DNA of 46,601 bases from Bacteroidales bacterium (GTDB lineage: Bacteria; Bacteroidota; Bacteroidia; Bacteroidales; WCHB1-69). The notes beneath the pieces were generated by a model, which made no database searches, was not told the DNA's origin, and saw only the letters and a list, made by a program, of their open reading frames with translations. Numbering within the stretch: position 1 is the stretch's first letter; each line of letters begins with the position of its first letter. Location of the stretch: contig JAFZKY010000066.1 in assembly GCA_017551725.1 (NCBI GenBank), forward strand, positions 1-46,601, written 5' to 3'. The position numbers and the translations under genes were made by a program. Below are positions 8,340 to 16,525 of this stretch, in pieces.

Positions 8340-9284
8340 CTATTTTACCTTCATCATGCTGAACGCCCCGAAGAGGCCGAAGCCGTTTTCAATGTTGGTG
8401 TAGGCGTGAAGCGGTTCCAAAAGCAGGAAATTCAGTCCGCTGTTATCCGTCTGCGTAGTCTCATACAGGTAGCAGCTTTTGTCCAAGAAGAAAAGGTAAT
8501 ATTGGGCCGGATCTTCATCCTCATCATCCTCATCTTCATCCCATTCATCATATTCATAGAGGTCCACATCGAACATATACCGCATCACCGCGCCATCACG
8601 GCCCTGATCGGAGACATATTCATACTCGTCGGAACCATCCATCAGCCATTCGCTATAAAACTGCCAACCACCTTGTATGATTTCCCATTCCCCTTCTTCG
8701 TTTTCATGGAATATGTTCCTTTTATGATACGATTTCAGCGCGTAGGCGTTCTCCTCGCCCGGCACATCACGCCACTGCACATACACATCCTTGTGCGGCC
8801 AGTTGTAAATCTCGCCCCAATGCGAATCGCTGGTCACCGAGACCGTATCAAAGCGGAGTCCTACGTCATGCGTCAGGGGCACCGTGCAGGTGGCCGAGAT
8901 GTCCTTGTATCCTGAATAGGAGGCGCGGATGTGATAGGTATGTCCCTCCATCACAGGAAATTCCTGACGGGTAAGCCGATAACGTCGATGTTCGTTGTCG
9001 TACGAAGCACGCACCCACTGCGACCCGTCGGCAGAAAGCTCCACAATGGCATCTGATATGTTTGGGAAATCCCCTGTGTCGCCGCCGTACAGCAACTTGG
9101 TGCTCGACAGCAGAATGTAGGTGGTGTCTATCTGCGGACACAGCCGACAATACAGCACCAACTTCTTCGTTTCATGGAACTGGTTTTCCAAATCCACATC
9201 ATCAATACATCCAGCAAAAAACACGGATGCCATAATATAGCTGCATAATAGAAAAATTCGCGATATTGTCCGGTTGATTTTCAT
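8340..9284 (-). CDS. DUF4249 family lipoprotein, partner of the TonB-dependent receptor
   Basis: This 314-residue protein has a signal peptide with lipobox FFAGC (Cys26), followed by beta-sandwich-type sequence typical of DUF4249 (YCRLCPQIDTTYILLSSTK near residue 45, then WVRASYD and YHIRASYSGYKDIS). DUF4249 lipoproteins are commonly encoded immediately after a TonB-dependent receptor in Bacteroidota and are thought to be surface components of an import system with unknown substrate. The gene starts 12 bp after the receptor stop, as expected for an operon. An unusual feature is a strongly acidic stretch at residues 241-258 made mostly of Asp and Glu, just before a tyrosine-rich strand. No close function is known. 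Confidence 0.8.
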   Translation of the reverse strand: MKINRTISRIFLLCSYIMASVFFAGCIDDVDLENQFHETKKLVLYCRLCPQIDTTYILLSSTKLLYGGDTGDFPNISDAIVELSADGSQWVRASYDNEHRRYRLTRQEFPVMEGHTYHIRASYSGYKDISATCTVPLTHDVGLRFDTVSVTSDSHWGEIYNWPHKDVYVQWRDVPGEENAYALKSYHKRNIFHENEEGEWEIIQGGWQFYSEWLMDGSDEYEYVSDQGRDGAVMRYMFDVDLYEYDEWDEDEDDEDEDPAQYYLFFLDKSCYLYETTQTDNSGLNFLLLEPLHAYTNIENGFGLFGAFSMMKVK

Positions 9285-9296
9285 AGTTTGTGGAAT

Positions 9297-11759
9297 TTAG
9301 AATTTGAAATGATATGTGAACGTAGGTATAATGGGAAAAATGCTGATTTGCTGTATCTTATTTACAATCTCGGTGCCGTTTTCGGTGTAACGGGGTTCCT
9401 GTGTGGTGAAATAGAAGAAGGGGTTGTGATGGTTGTACAGATTGTAAATGCTAATCTCAAAGATGCTCTGCCCTTTGTTTTTCTTGTGCGGTTTGATGAA
9501 CTGAACACCGATGTCCAAATGATGGAACGGCTTCATGCGGAAGTCGTTCTTCTTCCCATAGTTTTCAATATAATCGTAATAATAATATGGCAAATCCTCT
9601 GTTGTCCCGATATTATCAAGATATGTGTCAAGATATTCACTCGGGTAGATGGAGGTGGGCAGTGTGACGGCGTTGCCGGTGGCGAAGACCCACGACAGCG
9701 ACAGGTTTACCCACGAAACGGGACTGTACATCAGCACGATGGAGACGTCATGGCGACGGTCGTAACGGGCGAAGAAAGGCTCCCCGAAGTTCAGCTCGTC
9801 GAACTGTTGTTTCGTCCACGACAGCGTATATCCGGCCCAGCCGGTGAATTTCCCGACCTCCTTGCGCACGAGGAACTCCACCCCGTACGACCATCCCTTG
9901 CCGCTGGTCACGTTGTTGGCCCACGTTTTTTGGAAATTGCTCGGCATCGATTCATCGATAATGTTATTAAGCATATTGGAGAAATAAGAGGAACCCTCTT
10001 TGTAGGCTAAGATATGGTCCATCTTCTTATAATAGCCTTCCAGTGAAAACGACAATCGAGGTTTCTTCAGGTCGTAGTGGATGCCGAAGGCCACCTGCTG
10101 GGAACGCTGTGGCCGGACGGAATCCGTGACCGGCACCCACAAGTCGGTGGGCAACCCTATGGTACTGGTGGACAGCAAGATCATGTTTTGGCTCATCATG
10201 GCGTATGAGGCTTTCAAGGCTAGATTCGAGAGGATGTTAAAACTCATGGAAAGGCGCGGCTCCGGCGAGAACCAAGTCTTATGCGGCACCGAAAAGGCCA
10301 CCAGGCGCACGCCGGGGTTAAAGCGGAAACGGTTGCGGATATTGATTTCATCCTCCACATAGAGCGCATATTCCAAGCCTCTGTTCTTTTCCACATTCCG
10401 CATTGTGAGGGTGTCGGCTTTCATCGTGATGGCGTTCGGACACGCCTCGTGATAGGTCACCGCCGCCCCCGCCAACAGATGGTGCGAGGCGTTCGGCTGG
10501 TACGTGACATCATATTTCAACGTATAGTCGCGGATGCCAGACTTGAAATCCGAGCTGAACGTTTCATTGTCCGGATTGTTGACACCATAGAAGTATTTGT
10601 AACTCAAGTAGGTGTTCATGGTATAATCGCTGAAAACGAACGACATATTGGAGAACACTTTATTGGTGAACAGATGGTTCCAACGGGCAGTGGCGGTGGC
10701 ATTTTGCCAGAAAAGTCCCATTTTGTATTTGTCGTATTCACCGACAGAACCGTAGTTGTCCGTCTCCGAAAGATGGAATTTGTCCTGCCCGAAATAGGCA
10801 CTGAAGTACAGCTTGTCCTTTTTCCCAAGGTCGAAGTTGAATTTTCCGTTCAAGTCGAAAAAGTAGTAGCCGGTTGACGCGCCATGCGTGACAATCTTCA
10901 TGATGGGCACCAGGAACAAGTCGAGGTAGGTGGTGCGACCGGAGAGCATAAAGGAAGCCTTGTTTTTGATCATGGGGCCTTCCACCATCACATTGGAGGA
11001 GATCAGCCCCACCCCGCCTTCGCAGTGGTAGCTTTCCTTGTTGCCATCTTTCATGTTAATATCGATGACAGAGGAGAGTCGTCCGCCGTAACGCGCAGGG
11101 AATCCGCCTTTTACCAGTTCCACCGATTTGATGGCATCCCCGTTGAAAACGGAGAAGAAGCCTAACAGATGGCTGGCGTTGTAGATGGTGGCCTCGTCAA
11201 GGATGATGAGGTTCTGGTCGGGCCCGCCCCCGCGCACGTATATGCCGGAGGTGCCCTCCGAGGCCGACTGCACGCCGGGCAGCAACAGCAGCGTCTTGAA
11301 CACGTCCTTCTCCCCAAACAGCATGGGAACACTTTGTATCTCCTTGGTAGAAAGCTTGATGGAGCTCATCTTCACCTGCTCGGTGTTCGTCTTCTCCGCC
11401 GTGATGTTTACCGCCTCCAGCATCGTGATTTTCGACAGCCGGGCATCGTATTCAATGTCCTCGGGAACTTTGACCCATAAGGTGTCGTTGACAAACCCGA
11501 AACTATTAAAAACCAAAAACATACCATCCCTATAAGGAACAGTGAGCGAGTAGAAACCATAATTGTTGGTGGTGGTGCTCTTTTGCGACACGGGCTCATA
11601 AATCAAGCCGCCGGGCAGCGATTCCAGACTGCCTTTCTCGTAAAGGTGGCCGCTAATGGTGATGTTCTGAGCAGACAAAAATTCGCCCAAAAAAAGGCAG
11701 AATGTCAGGCAAAGACTTGATAGCAAATATGTTGTTATAACTGGTTGTTGTTTTTTCAT
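9297..11759 (-). CDS. TonB-dependent outer-membrane receptor with N-terminal carboxypeptidase-like domain
   Basis: This 820-residue outer-membrane protein has a signal peptide (cleavage near LSAQ, about residue 31) and a CarboxypepD_reg-like beta-sandwich at about 32-110 (ITISGHLYEKGSLESLPGG to TTNNYGFYSL). A plug domain follows with LPGVQSASEGTSGIYVRGGGPDQN and GGFPARYGGRLSSVIDI. The remainder is a 22-strand-type barrel ending in the aromatic terminus TYHFKF. Such receptors import ligands with energy from TonB-ExbBD. It is not a classical SusC, since no SusD follows; the partner is the DUF4249 lipoprotein 12 bp downstream. A TATCTTTG promoter-like box lies about 30 bp upstream, and an AraC-type regulator gene precedes it on the same strand. 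The ligand is unknown. Confidence 0.93.
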   Translation of the reverse strand: MKKQQPVITTYLLSSLCLTFCLFLGEFLSAQNITISGHLYEKGSLESLPGGLIYEPVSQKSTTTNNYGFYSLTVPYRDGMFLVFNSFGFVNDTLWVKVPEDIEYDARLSKITMLEAVNITAEKTNTEQVKMSSIKLSTKEIQSVPMLFGEKDVFKTLLLLPGVQSASEGTSGIYVRGGGPDQNLIILDEATIYNASHLLGFFSVFNGDAIKSVELVKGGFPARYGGRLSSVIDINMKDGNKESYHCEGGVGLISSNVMVEGPMIKNKASFMLSGRTTYLDLFLVPIMKIVTHGASTGYYFFDLNGKFNFDLGKKDKLYFSAYFGQDKFHLSETDNYGSVGEYDKYKMGLFWQNATATARWNHLFTNKVFSNMSFVFSDYTMNTYLSYKYFYGVNNPDNETFSSDFKSGIRDYTLKYDVTYQPNASHHLLAGAAVTYHEACPNAITMKADTLTMRNVEKNRGLEYALYVEDEINIRNRFRFNPGVRLVAFSVPHKTWFSPEPRLSMSFNILSNLALKASYAMMSQNMILLSTSTIGLPTDLWVPVTDSVRPQRSQQVAFGIHYDLKKPRLSFSLEGYYKKMDHILAYKEGSSYFSNMLNNIIDESMPSNFQKTWANNVTSGKGWSYGVEFLVRKEVGKFTGWAGYTLSWTKQQFDELNFGEPFFARYDRRHDVSIVLMYSPVSWVNLSLSWVFATGNAVTLPTSIYPSEYLDTYLDNIGTTEDLPYYYYDYIENYGKKNDFRMKPFHHLDIGVQFIKPHKKNKGQSIFEISIYNLYNHHNPFFYFTTQEPRYTENGTEIVNKIQQISIFPIIPTFTYHFKF

Positions 11760-11788
11760 TTGTTAGTAATAAAAACCATAATGAGGAG

Positions 11789-11796
11789 CAAAGATA
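11789..11796 (-). promoter_or_regulatory. Bacteroidota-type -7 promoter box before the TonB receptor operon
   Basis: The minus strand reads TATCTTTGC, an exact TAnnTTTG match 30 bp upstream of the receptor ATG. No -33 TTTG box is found at 19-21 bp, which leaves room for activator dependence. Confidence 0.55.
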
Positions 11797-11860
11797 CTGT
11801 TTTTCTTCGTAGGTGTGCGTTGGATTTCAAATCTGCACGCAGGAGTCCAAACGTACCGTT

Positions 11861-12751
11861 TTAGAGATGTTTGCGGAATGCCATGGGACTTTTGCCTGCA
11901 ATTCTACGGAAAAAGGTGCCGAAATGGGACTGGTTTTTGAAACCGAGTTTGTCGGAGATCTGCTGCACAGAGAGTCGTGAGGTGGAAAGTAATGTCTTGG
12001 CCCGCAGGATAATATAATCGTTAAGCCATGAGCCTGCGGGTTTGCCGGTCGTTTTTTTGATTACATTGGCCAAATATTTGGGCGTGACATACAATTGTTC
12101 TGCATACCATGTTATGTTTTTGTGGATGAAATAGTTATGTTCGACAAGACCGAAGAAATCAGACGTCAACTGTTCGGCACGGGAGAGAGCCTCTTGCCTC
12201 TGATATAATTCATAAAAACTGCCTTGCAGATAATGGAACAGCGAACAGGTGAGTTTGAGTGTGCAGTCATGTGTGTTGGGATTGTACGTCTGTTGTCGTA
12301 AAATATTCTGCAAGAGGCGGAAATATTGGACGGTAGTCTGTAATTGTTCTTCTTTCAATTCGTTACATGGATAGGCAATAGCCGCCTGCTTGGCACGATA
12401 GGAGTAGTCGCTCATTTGCAGATCATCGGCGAACTTGTCATTGTGCGCCAAAATCAACGCCTTGCAGTTTTCGGACGCCGAATCCACATGCAGCACGAAA
12501 TCCGGCAACAAAGTGATCACACACGGGGCTTTGGCTTGCAGACGGTGAAGGTTGATGCTACACAGCATTTCCCCTTCAAGGAGTATCTCAACCGCATAGT
12601 GGTCAATACGGAAATATTCGGGAAATATATTCTTATTAGGTTGATATTCAACCACTTGAAAATAATCGTTGTCAAGTGTTAAAATGGAGTCCACCTTGTC
12701 GGTGTTGAAAATCGGAATATGGCTGTTGTATGGATGGGGATATTTTTTCAT
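11861..12751 (-). CDS. AraC family transcriptional regulator
   Basis: This 296-residue cytoplasmic regulator has an N-terminal cupin-like sensing region (RIDHYAVEILLEGEMLCSINLHR) and a C-terminal AraC double helix-turn-helix (about 195-296) with YFIHKNITWYAEQLYVTPKYL and the family signature SVQQISDKLGFKNQSHFGTFFRR followed by GKSPMAFR. It resembles the Bacteroidota AraC proteins whose N-terminal domain is only weakly related to cupins. It is encoded 101 bp upstream of the TonB receptor operon on the same strand and divergently from the GH53-like gene, so either is a plausible target, by context only. The ATG complementary to 12749-12751 has a TACTTTTG box just upstream. Confidence 0.92.
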   Translation of the reverse strand: MKKYPHPYNSHIPIFNTDKVDSILTLDNDYFQVVEYQPNKNIFPEYFRIDHYAVEILLEGEMLCSINLHRLQAKAPCVITLLPDFVLHVDSASENCKALILAHNDKFADDLQMSDYSYRAKQAAIAYPCNELKEEQLQTTVQYFRLLQNILRQQTYNPNTHDCTLKLTCSLFHYLQGSFYELYQRQEALSRAEQLTSDFFGLVEHNYFIHKNITWYAEQLYVTPKYLANVIKKTTGKPAGSWLNDYIILRAKTLLSTSRLSVQQISDKLGFKNQSHFGTFFRRIAGKSPMAFRKHL

Positions 12752-12769
12752 AAGATGGATATTAGACTA

Positions 12770-12777
12770 CAAAAGTA
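12770..12777 (-). promoter_or_regulatory. Bacteroidota-type -7 promoter box before the AraC-type regulator
   Basis: The minus strand reads TACTTTTG about 19 bp upstream of the ATG. The 5' leader would be very short. Confidence 0.5.
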
Positions 12778-12864
12778 CCCTTTTTTATAATAAAACTAGA
12801 AATAAATGTGGAAAAATGAACAATATTGGTGCGGTGTGGAACTTTTGATCAGGCTAAAAATCTG

Positions 12865-12872
12865 TAATTTTG
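12865..12872 (+). promoter_or_regulatory. Bacteroidota-type promoter before the GH53-like gene
   Basis: TAATTTTGCC matches TAnnTTTG, and a TTTG at 12844-12847 lies 17 bp upstream, slightly shorter than the usual 19-21 bp. Its position favours translation from the ATG at 12897 rather than 12888. Confidence 0.55.
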
Positions 12873-12896
12873 CCATCTCATTAAATAATGCTTGAT

Positions 12897-14837
12897 ATGA
12901 AAAGAATTTTTACGTTTTCTCTGTTCGTGCTGATATGCTTTTACGCTGTATCACAAACTGTTACATTTACTGGGCGGGATGTTTACAACCGTTATGTGCA
13001 ATTGGACCGCGTGGTCGTTACCAACCACACCAAAGGCTGGCAGCAGACCATTCTCTGGCCCGACACGATTTTGAAGTTGCAGAACGATAAAGGAAATGGC
13101 ATGGCAGAGACGAAAAATCTTTTGTCCCAACAAGCCGTGTCGTCCCTGCAGCTGTCGCATAATAACCCGAACCCTTTCAAAGCCTCCACGGATGTATTCC
13201 TCTCGCTGGCGGAAGAGGGGCCTGTAACGCTGATGGTTGCCGATATGCACGGACGTATTGTGCTGACGGATAATTACATGCCCAAGCCAGGCATCCAGCG
13301 CTTCCGTATCACCCTTGCCCATGCAGGCACCTACGTGATGAGTGCGCGCCAGAATGGTATCACATCGTCCATCAAAATGATGTGTAACGAGGGTGGTGGC
13401 GCAAATAAAATCGAAAAACGAGAATTCGTGGTGATGACCAATGATTTGATGGCGCCCACCAACAACGAACAATCATCTGCCATTGGCGACCAGATGGAAT
13501 TCGTGGGTTACGCTACCATTAACGGTACTGAGGTGGAAAGCCGTCATATAATGAAGGTGCAAGCCGTTACGCAGACGCTTGCTTTGCAGTTTGTGGCAAT
13601 TCCTTATAAGGTGGAAAAGACATCTCCGGCAGAATACAACTCCGAGGATTTCCGGGTGGCTCTCTCGCTGAGTCCCTTCTCCTTGAATCAGTTCCAAAAA
13701 GGATACAAATTCAACGTGGGCGACAGGACGGCAACAACTCCAGAAGAATTGCAGTCCATCTATCGCGACCTCGGTTCCACAGAAATGTACGTCCGCATTG
13801 CCACCAAACGCCATGTGACCGATGAGGATGTCACTGACGGCGAGCCGGACGAGAACGCCAACGTCCACACGTTCGACCAGGGAATCCGCATGTGCCAGAT
13901 TGCGGCGGCATTAGACATTCCCATCAATCCGGAGATCATGTGCGCCTACACCTATATGGATATGGATAAGCAGCAGGCGCCGCGCTTTGACGAATATCCT
14001 GAGTTCAATTATTTGATGAACGATAAAAAATGGGAGGAACTGACGCTGGATGAGATTTGTACGGTGTTGGAAGCCTACGGGGAGTTTGTGGCTGAGGCGA
14101 TTCTCAAAACTGGCTGCACTGTGAATAATTGGAATCTCGGCAACGAGGCCAACTTCGGCTTTGCCGGTATTAGCATGGGACTGAAAACGGCCGTGGATCC
14201 CAAACTGGAAAAGGCCGGAACGCTCAAGAAATACACAGCTCCCGTATTTGCACGCGGTTGGCTCAAGAAACATGTTTGGAAACATGACGCCCAAGCCTAC
14301 GCGGCAGTGAAACGGGGTGTTTTGAAAGCATACGCAAAATTGGGCATTGACGCTTCCAACGTCAAATTCTCAACCCATGTTGCCACGGTAGTTTTCCCGG
14401 CGGGATGCACGGCCAAATTCTTCAACTTCATGAAAGATAATGGCTATGAAATGGAAACAGCCGGTATCAGCTATTATCCCAGCGCTCCGTCCATGTCGGT
14501 GAACAAAAAGGCTCTCTTGAAGAAAACGGTCAAGAGAATCAACAAGAAATGCGGTCTCCACGTGTTTATCGGCGAGTTTTCCTATCCGTCGGGCAAGATG
14601 GATGGGCCTTTCGCCGGCTGGAATAAAAAGGTGCGGGGCTACAAGCACGACCAGCAGGGCCAGGCCAGTATATACTCCGATGTGGTGCGGTGGGGCATGG
14701 TCAACGGCATGGCGGGCATTCGCTATTGGGCTCCGGATTACGAAGGCTGGTATGCCATGTCGATGTTTGAGTTTTCCAACAAGGTGGGCACGGCCAAGAC
14801 CATCCTGCTGAACCACAAGGAGATTATTGGTGAATAG
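12897..14837 (+). CDS. Secreted GH53-like (clan GH-A) glycoside hydrolase with an N-terminal T9SS-like domain
   Basis: The 646-residue precursor starts with a signal peptide (MKRIFTFSLFVLICF to about VSQ). A leader module with GRDVYNRYVQLDRVVV comes next. A beta-sandwich at about 85-165 then resembles a type A T9SS sorting domain (NNPNPFKASTDVFLSL, VADMHGRIV, GTYVMSARQNG), although that domain is normally C-terminal. The rest looks like a TIM barrel of clan GH-A. The likely acid/base is Glu417 in NLGNEANFG and the likely nucleophile is Glu560 in IGEFSYP. The ISYYPSAPS motif between them recalls GH53 endo-beta-1,4-galactanases. It would act on extracellular polysaccharide. The start at 12897 is preferred over the in-frame ATG at 12888 because it gives a clean signal peptide. 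Substrate is inferred; family assignment is moderate. Confidence 0.7.
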   Translation: MKRIFTFSLFVLICFYAVSQTVTFTGRDVYNRYVQLDRVVVTNHTKGWQQTILWPDTILKLQNDKGNGMAETKNLLSQQAVSSLQLSHNNPNPFKASTDVFLSLAEEGPVTLMVADMHGRIVLTDNYMPKPGIQRFRITLAHAGTYVMSARQNGITSSIKMMCNEGGGANKIEKREFVVMTNDLMAPTNNEQSSAIGDQMEFVGYATINGTEVESRHIMKVQAVTQTLALQFVAIPYKVEKTSPAEYNSEDFRVALSLSPFSLNQFQKGYKFNVGDRTATTPEELQSIYRDLGSTEMYVRIATKRHVTDEDVTDGEPDENANVHTFDQGIRMCQIAAALDIPINPEIMCAYTYMDMDKQQAPRFDEYPEFNYLMNDKKWEELTLDEICTVLEAYGEFVAEAILKTGCTVNNWNLGNEANFGFAGISMGLKTAVDPKLEKAGTLKKYTAPVFARGWLKKHVWKHDAQAYAAVKRGVLKAYAKLGIDASNVKFSTHVATVVFPAGCTAKFFNFMKDNGYEMETAGISYYPSAPSMSVNKKALLKKTVKRINKKCGLHVFIGEFSYPSGKMDGPFAGWNKKVRGYKHDQQGQASIYSDVVRWGMVNGMAGIRYWAPDYEGWYAMSMFEFSNKVGTAKTILLNHKEIIGE

Positions 14838-14873
14838 TTGCCTGGAGGGGTGAGGAGCGTTCCGATTTTTTCA

Positions 14874-14881
14874 TATTTTCG
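14874..14881 (+). promoter_or_regulatory. Possible -7 promoter box before the HD-domain gene
   Basis: TATTTTCG is one base off TAnnTTTG and lies 27 bp upstream of the ATG. No -33 box is evident. Confidence 0.3.
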
Positions 14882-14907
14882 CACTCTCAAAAATTAAACC
14901 CTCAAAA

Positions 14908-15579
14908 ATGGCAACTGTTTGCGAACCAAATGTTAACACAGAACTTCAACGTTATGTTGAAGAGAATATCATCCCGTTGTACGACCATTTTGACAAAGCA
15001 CACCAAAGGGATCATGTCCGCATGGTGATTCATCAGAGCATGGAGTTGGCGGCGCAGATGGAGGTGGATGCAGATATGGTATATGCCATTGCCGCCTACC
15101 ATGACATCGGGTTGTGCGAGGGACGGGAACGCCATCACTTGGTGTCGGCGCAGATGATGTTGGCAGACAAAGTGCTTTGTCAGAGGTTTACGGATTCACA
15201 ATTGCATACGATGGCGGAGGCGGTGGAGGACCATAGGGCCTCAGCCAGTCACGCACCGCGCACCCTTTATGGTAGGATTGTGGCAGAGGCCGATCGTTTC
15301 ATCGACCCCGACACTGTCATCCGGCGCACTGTGCAATACGGTATGGAACATTATCCGGAACTGGACAAGGCGGGACATTACGCACGCATGTTGCAGCATC
15401 TGCACGAGAAATACGGGCGCAACGGTTATCTGCACCTTTGGTTCGAAAATTCGCCCAACGCCGGACGGCTGGAAACGCTGCGTCGGATGATTGACGATGA
15501 AGACTTGTTGCGTGAGAAATTTGAGGAATTTTATAGTGCGGAAGGAACGAGTGTCAGTTCATCCCCCGTGCTTTTTTGA
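14908..15579 (+). CDS. HD-domain metal-dependent phosphohydrolase
   Basis: This 223-residue soluble protein contains an HD domain. The metal-binding pattern can be followed: His36 in QRDHVRMV, His65-Asp66 in AAYHDIGLCEG, the HHLVSAQM histidines, EAVEDHRAS and the final aspartate in VAEADRF (Asp129). HD proteins hydrolyse phosphate esters of nucleotides or related compounds; the substrate here is unknown. The C-terminal third (EHYPELDKAGHYARMLQHLHEKYG) is helical. It lies 70 bp after the GH53-like gene, and its last 26 bp overlap the 3' end of the convergent TerB-DnaJ gene. The ATG at 14908 is the only good start. Confidence 0.85.
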   Translation: MATVCEPNVNTELQRYVEENIIPLYDHFDKAHQRDHVRMVIHQSMELAAQMEVDADMVYAIAAYHDIGLCEGRERHHLVSAQMMLADKVLCQRFTDSQLHTMAEAVEDHRASASHAPRTLYGRIVAEADRFIDPDTVIRRTVQYGMEHYPELDKAGHYARMLQHLHEKYGRNGYLHLWFENSPNAGRLETLRRMIDDEDLLREKFEEFYSAEGTSVSSSPVLF

Positions 15580-16375
15580 TGCGTTCGTAGGCTTCGTTCA
15601 CTTGGGCGAACTTCACTTCGGCGGCCTTGCGCACATCCTCGCCCAAGTGGCTCACCTTGTCGGGATGGTGCTTCTTGGCGGCGGCGCGGTAGGCTTTCTT
15701 CACCTCCTCGTCGGTGGCGTCAGGCGACACCTCCAGAATCCGGTAGTCGTTGTCCGAGGCCGTGCGGGTGGTGTAGGAGGACGATGATGAAGACGAGCCT
15801 CCACCATATTGCTGTTGTTCGTAATAACCGCCCCCGTAGTAGGAACTGCCCACAAACATGGTTTTGATTGACTCGTAAGTGCTGCGTGGAATGCCGCACA
15901 GGTCGGAGATGTGTTGTATGGCGTCCAGTTCCTCCTGGCGCATGGAACCGTCAGCTTGGGCGAATCCGAAGAGGAACTGCAGGATGATCAGTTTTTCGTA
16001 GATGGTGGCGTGCTGCCGGAGGTCAGCACACACGTTGACGATGTCAATGTCGGAGTTCAGAATGTCTCGGAACCGGAGCATGGCTGATTGGACAGCGGAG
16101 CTGCCAAGGTCTTTAAGGAGAAACTGCCGCACGTACTCCATCTCGGAACGCAATAGCCGGTTGTTGTCGGCTTTGGCCACGTAAGCGGCCAGAATCAGCT
16201 TGTCATCCGTGAAATCCTGGGGCTTGTAGTAATGCGTGGCCTGACCTTTCTTGACGGAAACACGGTTGATGATGGCATCGATGAACGCACCAAGCAAAAA
16301 ACCGCCCAACGCACCGCCCAGCCCGCCGTATGCGAAGCCTAGGATTGCCAGAATTATACTAAATGAACAGCCCAT
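15554..16375 (-). CDS. Membrane-anchored TerB-DnaJ co-chaperone (DjlA-like)
   Basis: This 273-residue protein has an N-terminal hydrophobic glycine-rich segment (about 1-35), a helical TerB-like domain (about 50-170, including ILAAYVAKADN, FLFGFAQADGSMRQEELDAI and ISDLCGI), a low-complexity Gly/Tyr/Gln/Ser linker (about 175-203) and a C-terminal J domain. The J domain reads NDYRILEVSPDATDEEVKKAYR and carries the HPD motif (KKHHPDKVSH). The domain order matches DjlA, a membrane co-chaperone that recruits DnaK. The acidic residues typical of TerB metal sites appear in AKADN and AQADG. Its 3' end overlaps the HD gene on the other strand, and AT-rich repeats lie upstream. The client is unknown. 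Confidence 0.87.
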   Translation of the reverse strand: MGCSFSIILAILGFAYGGLGGALGGFLLGAFIDAIINRVSVKKGQATHYYKPQDFTDDKLILAAYVAKADNNRLLRSEMEYVRQFLLKDLGSSAVQSAMLRFRDILNSDIDIVNVCADLRQHATIYEKLIILQFLFGFAQADGSMRQEELDAIQHISDLCGIPRSTYESIKTMFVGSSYYGGGYYEQQQYGGGSSSSSSSYTTRTASDNDYRILEVSPDATDEEVKKAYRAAAKKHHPDKVSHLGEDVRKAAEVKFAQVNEAYERIKKARGMN

Positions 16376-16409
16376 GGGAAAATTTTAATAATGAACAATT
16401 AATAATTAA

Positions 16410-16435
16410 TAGTGAATAGTGAATAGTGAATAGTG
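16410..16435. repeat. TAGTGAA tandem heptamers
   Basis: Three exact copies of TAGTGAA (16410-16430) are followed by a partial TAGTG. They stand between the 5' end of the TerB-DnaJ gene and kdsC, in a 150-bp gap that also holds the repeat at 16487-16507. Confidence 0.85.
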
Positions 16436-16486
16436 GGGGTGATTTTGATTCCGTAGCCTCATACTTTCTATGGTATATGTCAATTG

Positions 16487-16507
16487 TTAATTATTAATTA
16501 TTAATTA
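16487..16507. repeat. TTAATTA tandem heptamers after kdsC
   Basis: Three exact copies of TTAATTA lie 18 bp beyond the kdsC stop. The unit resembles the TTAACTA heptamers at 24937-24964 next to the korB stop. Confidence 0.85.
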
Positions 16508-16525
16508 TTGACTATTAACTACTTG

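Noticed and set aside
8329-8340. The 12-base string GCCGTCGCCAAC, repeated in inverse orientation at 27945-27956
   Set aside because: One 12-base match between intergenic regions of this total size is not far from chance; no wider similarity was seen.
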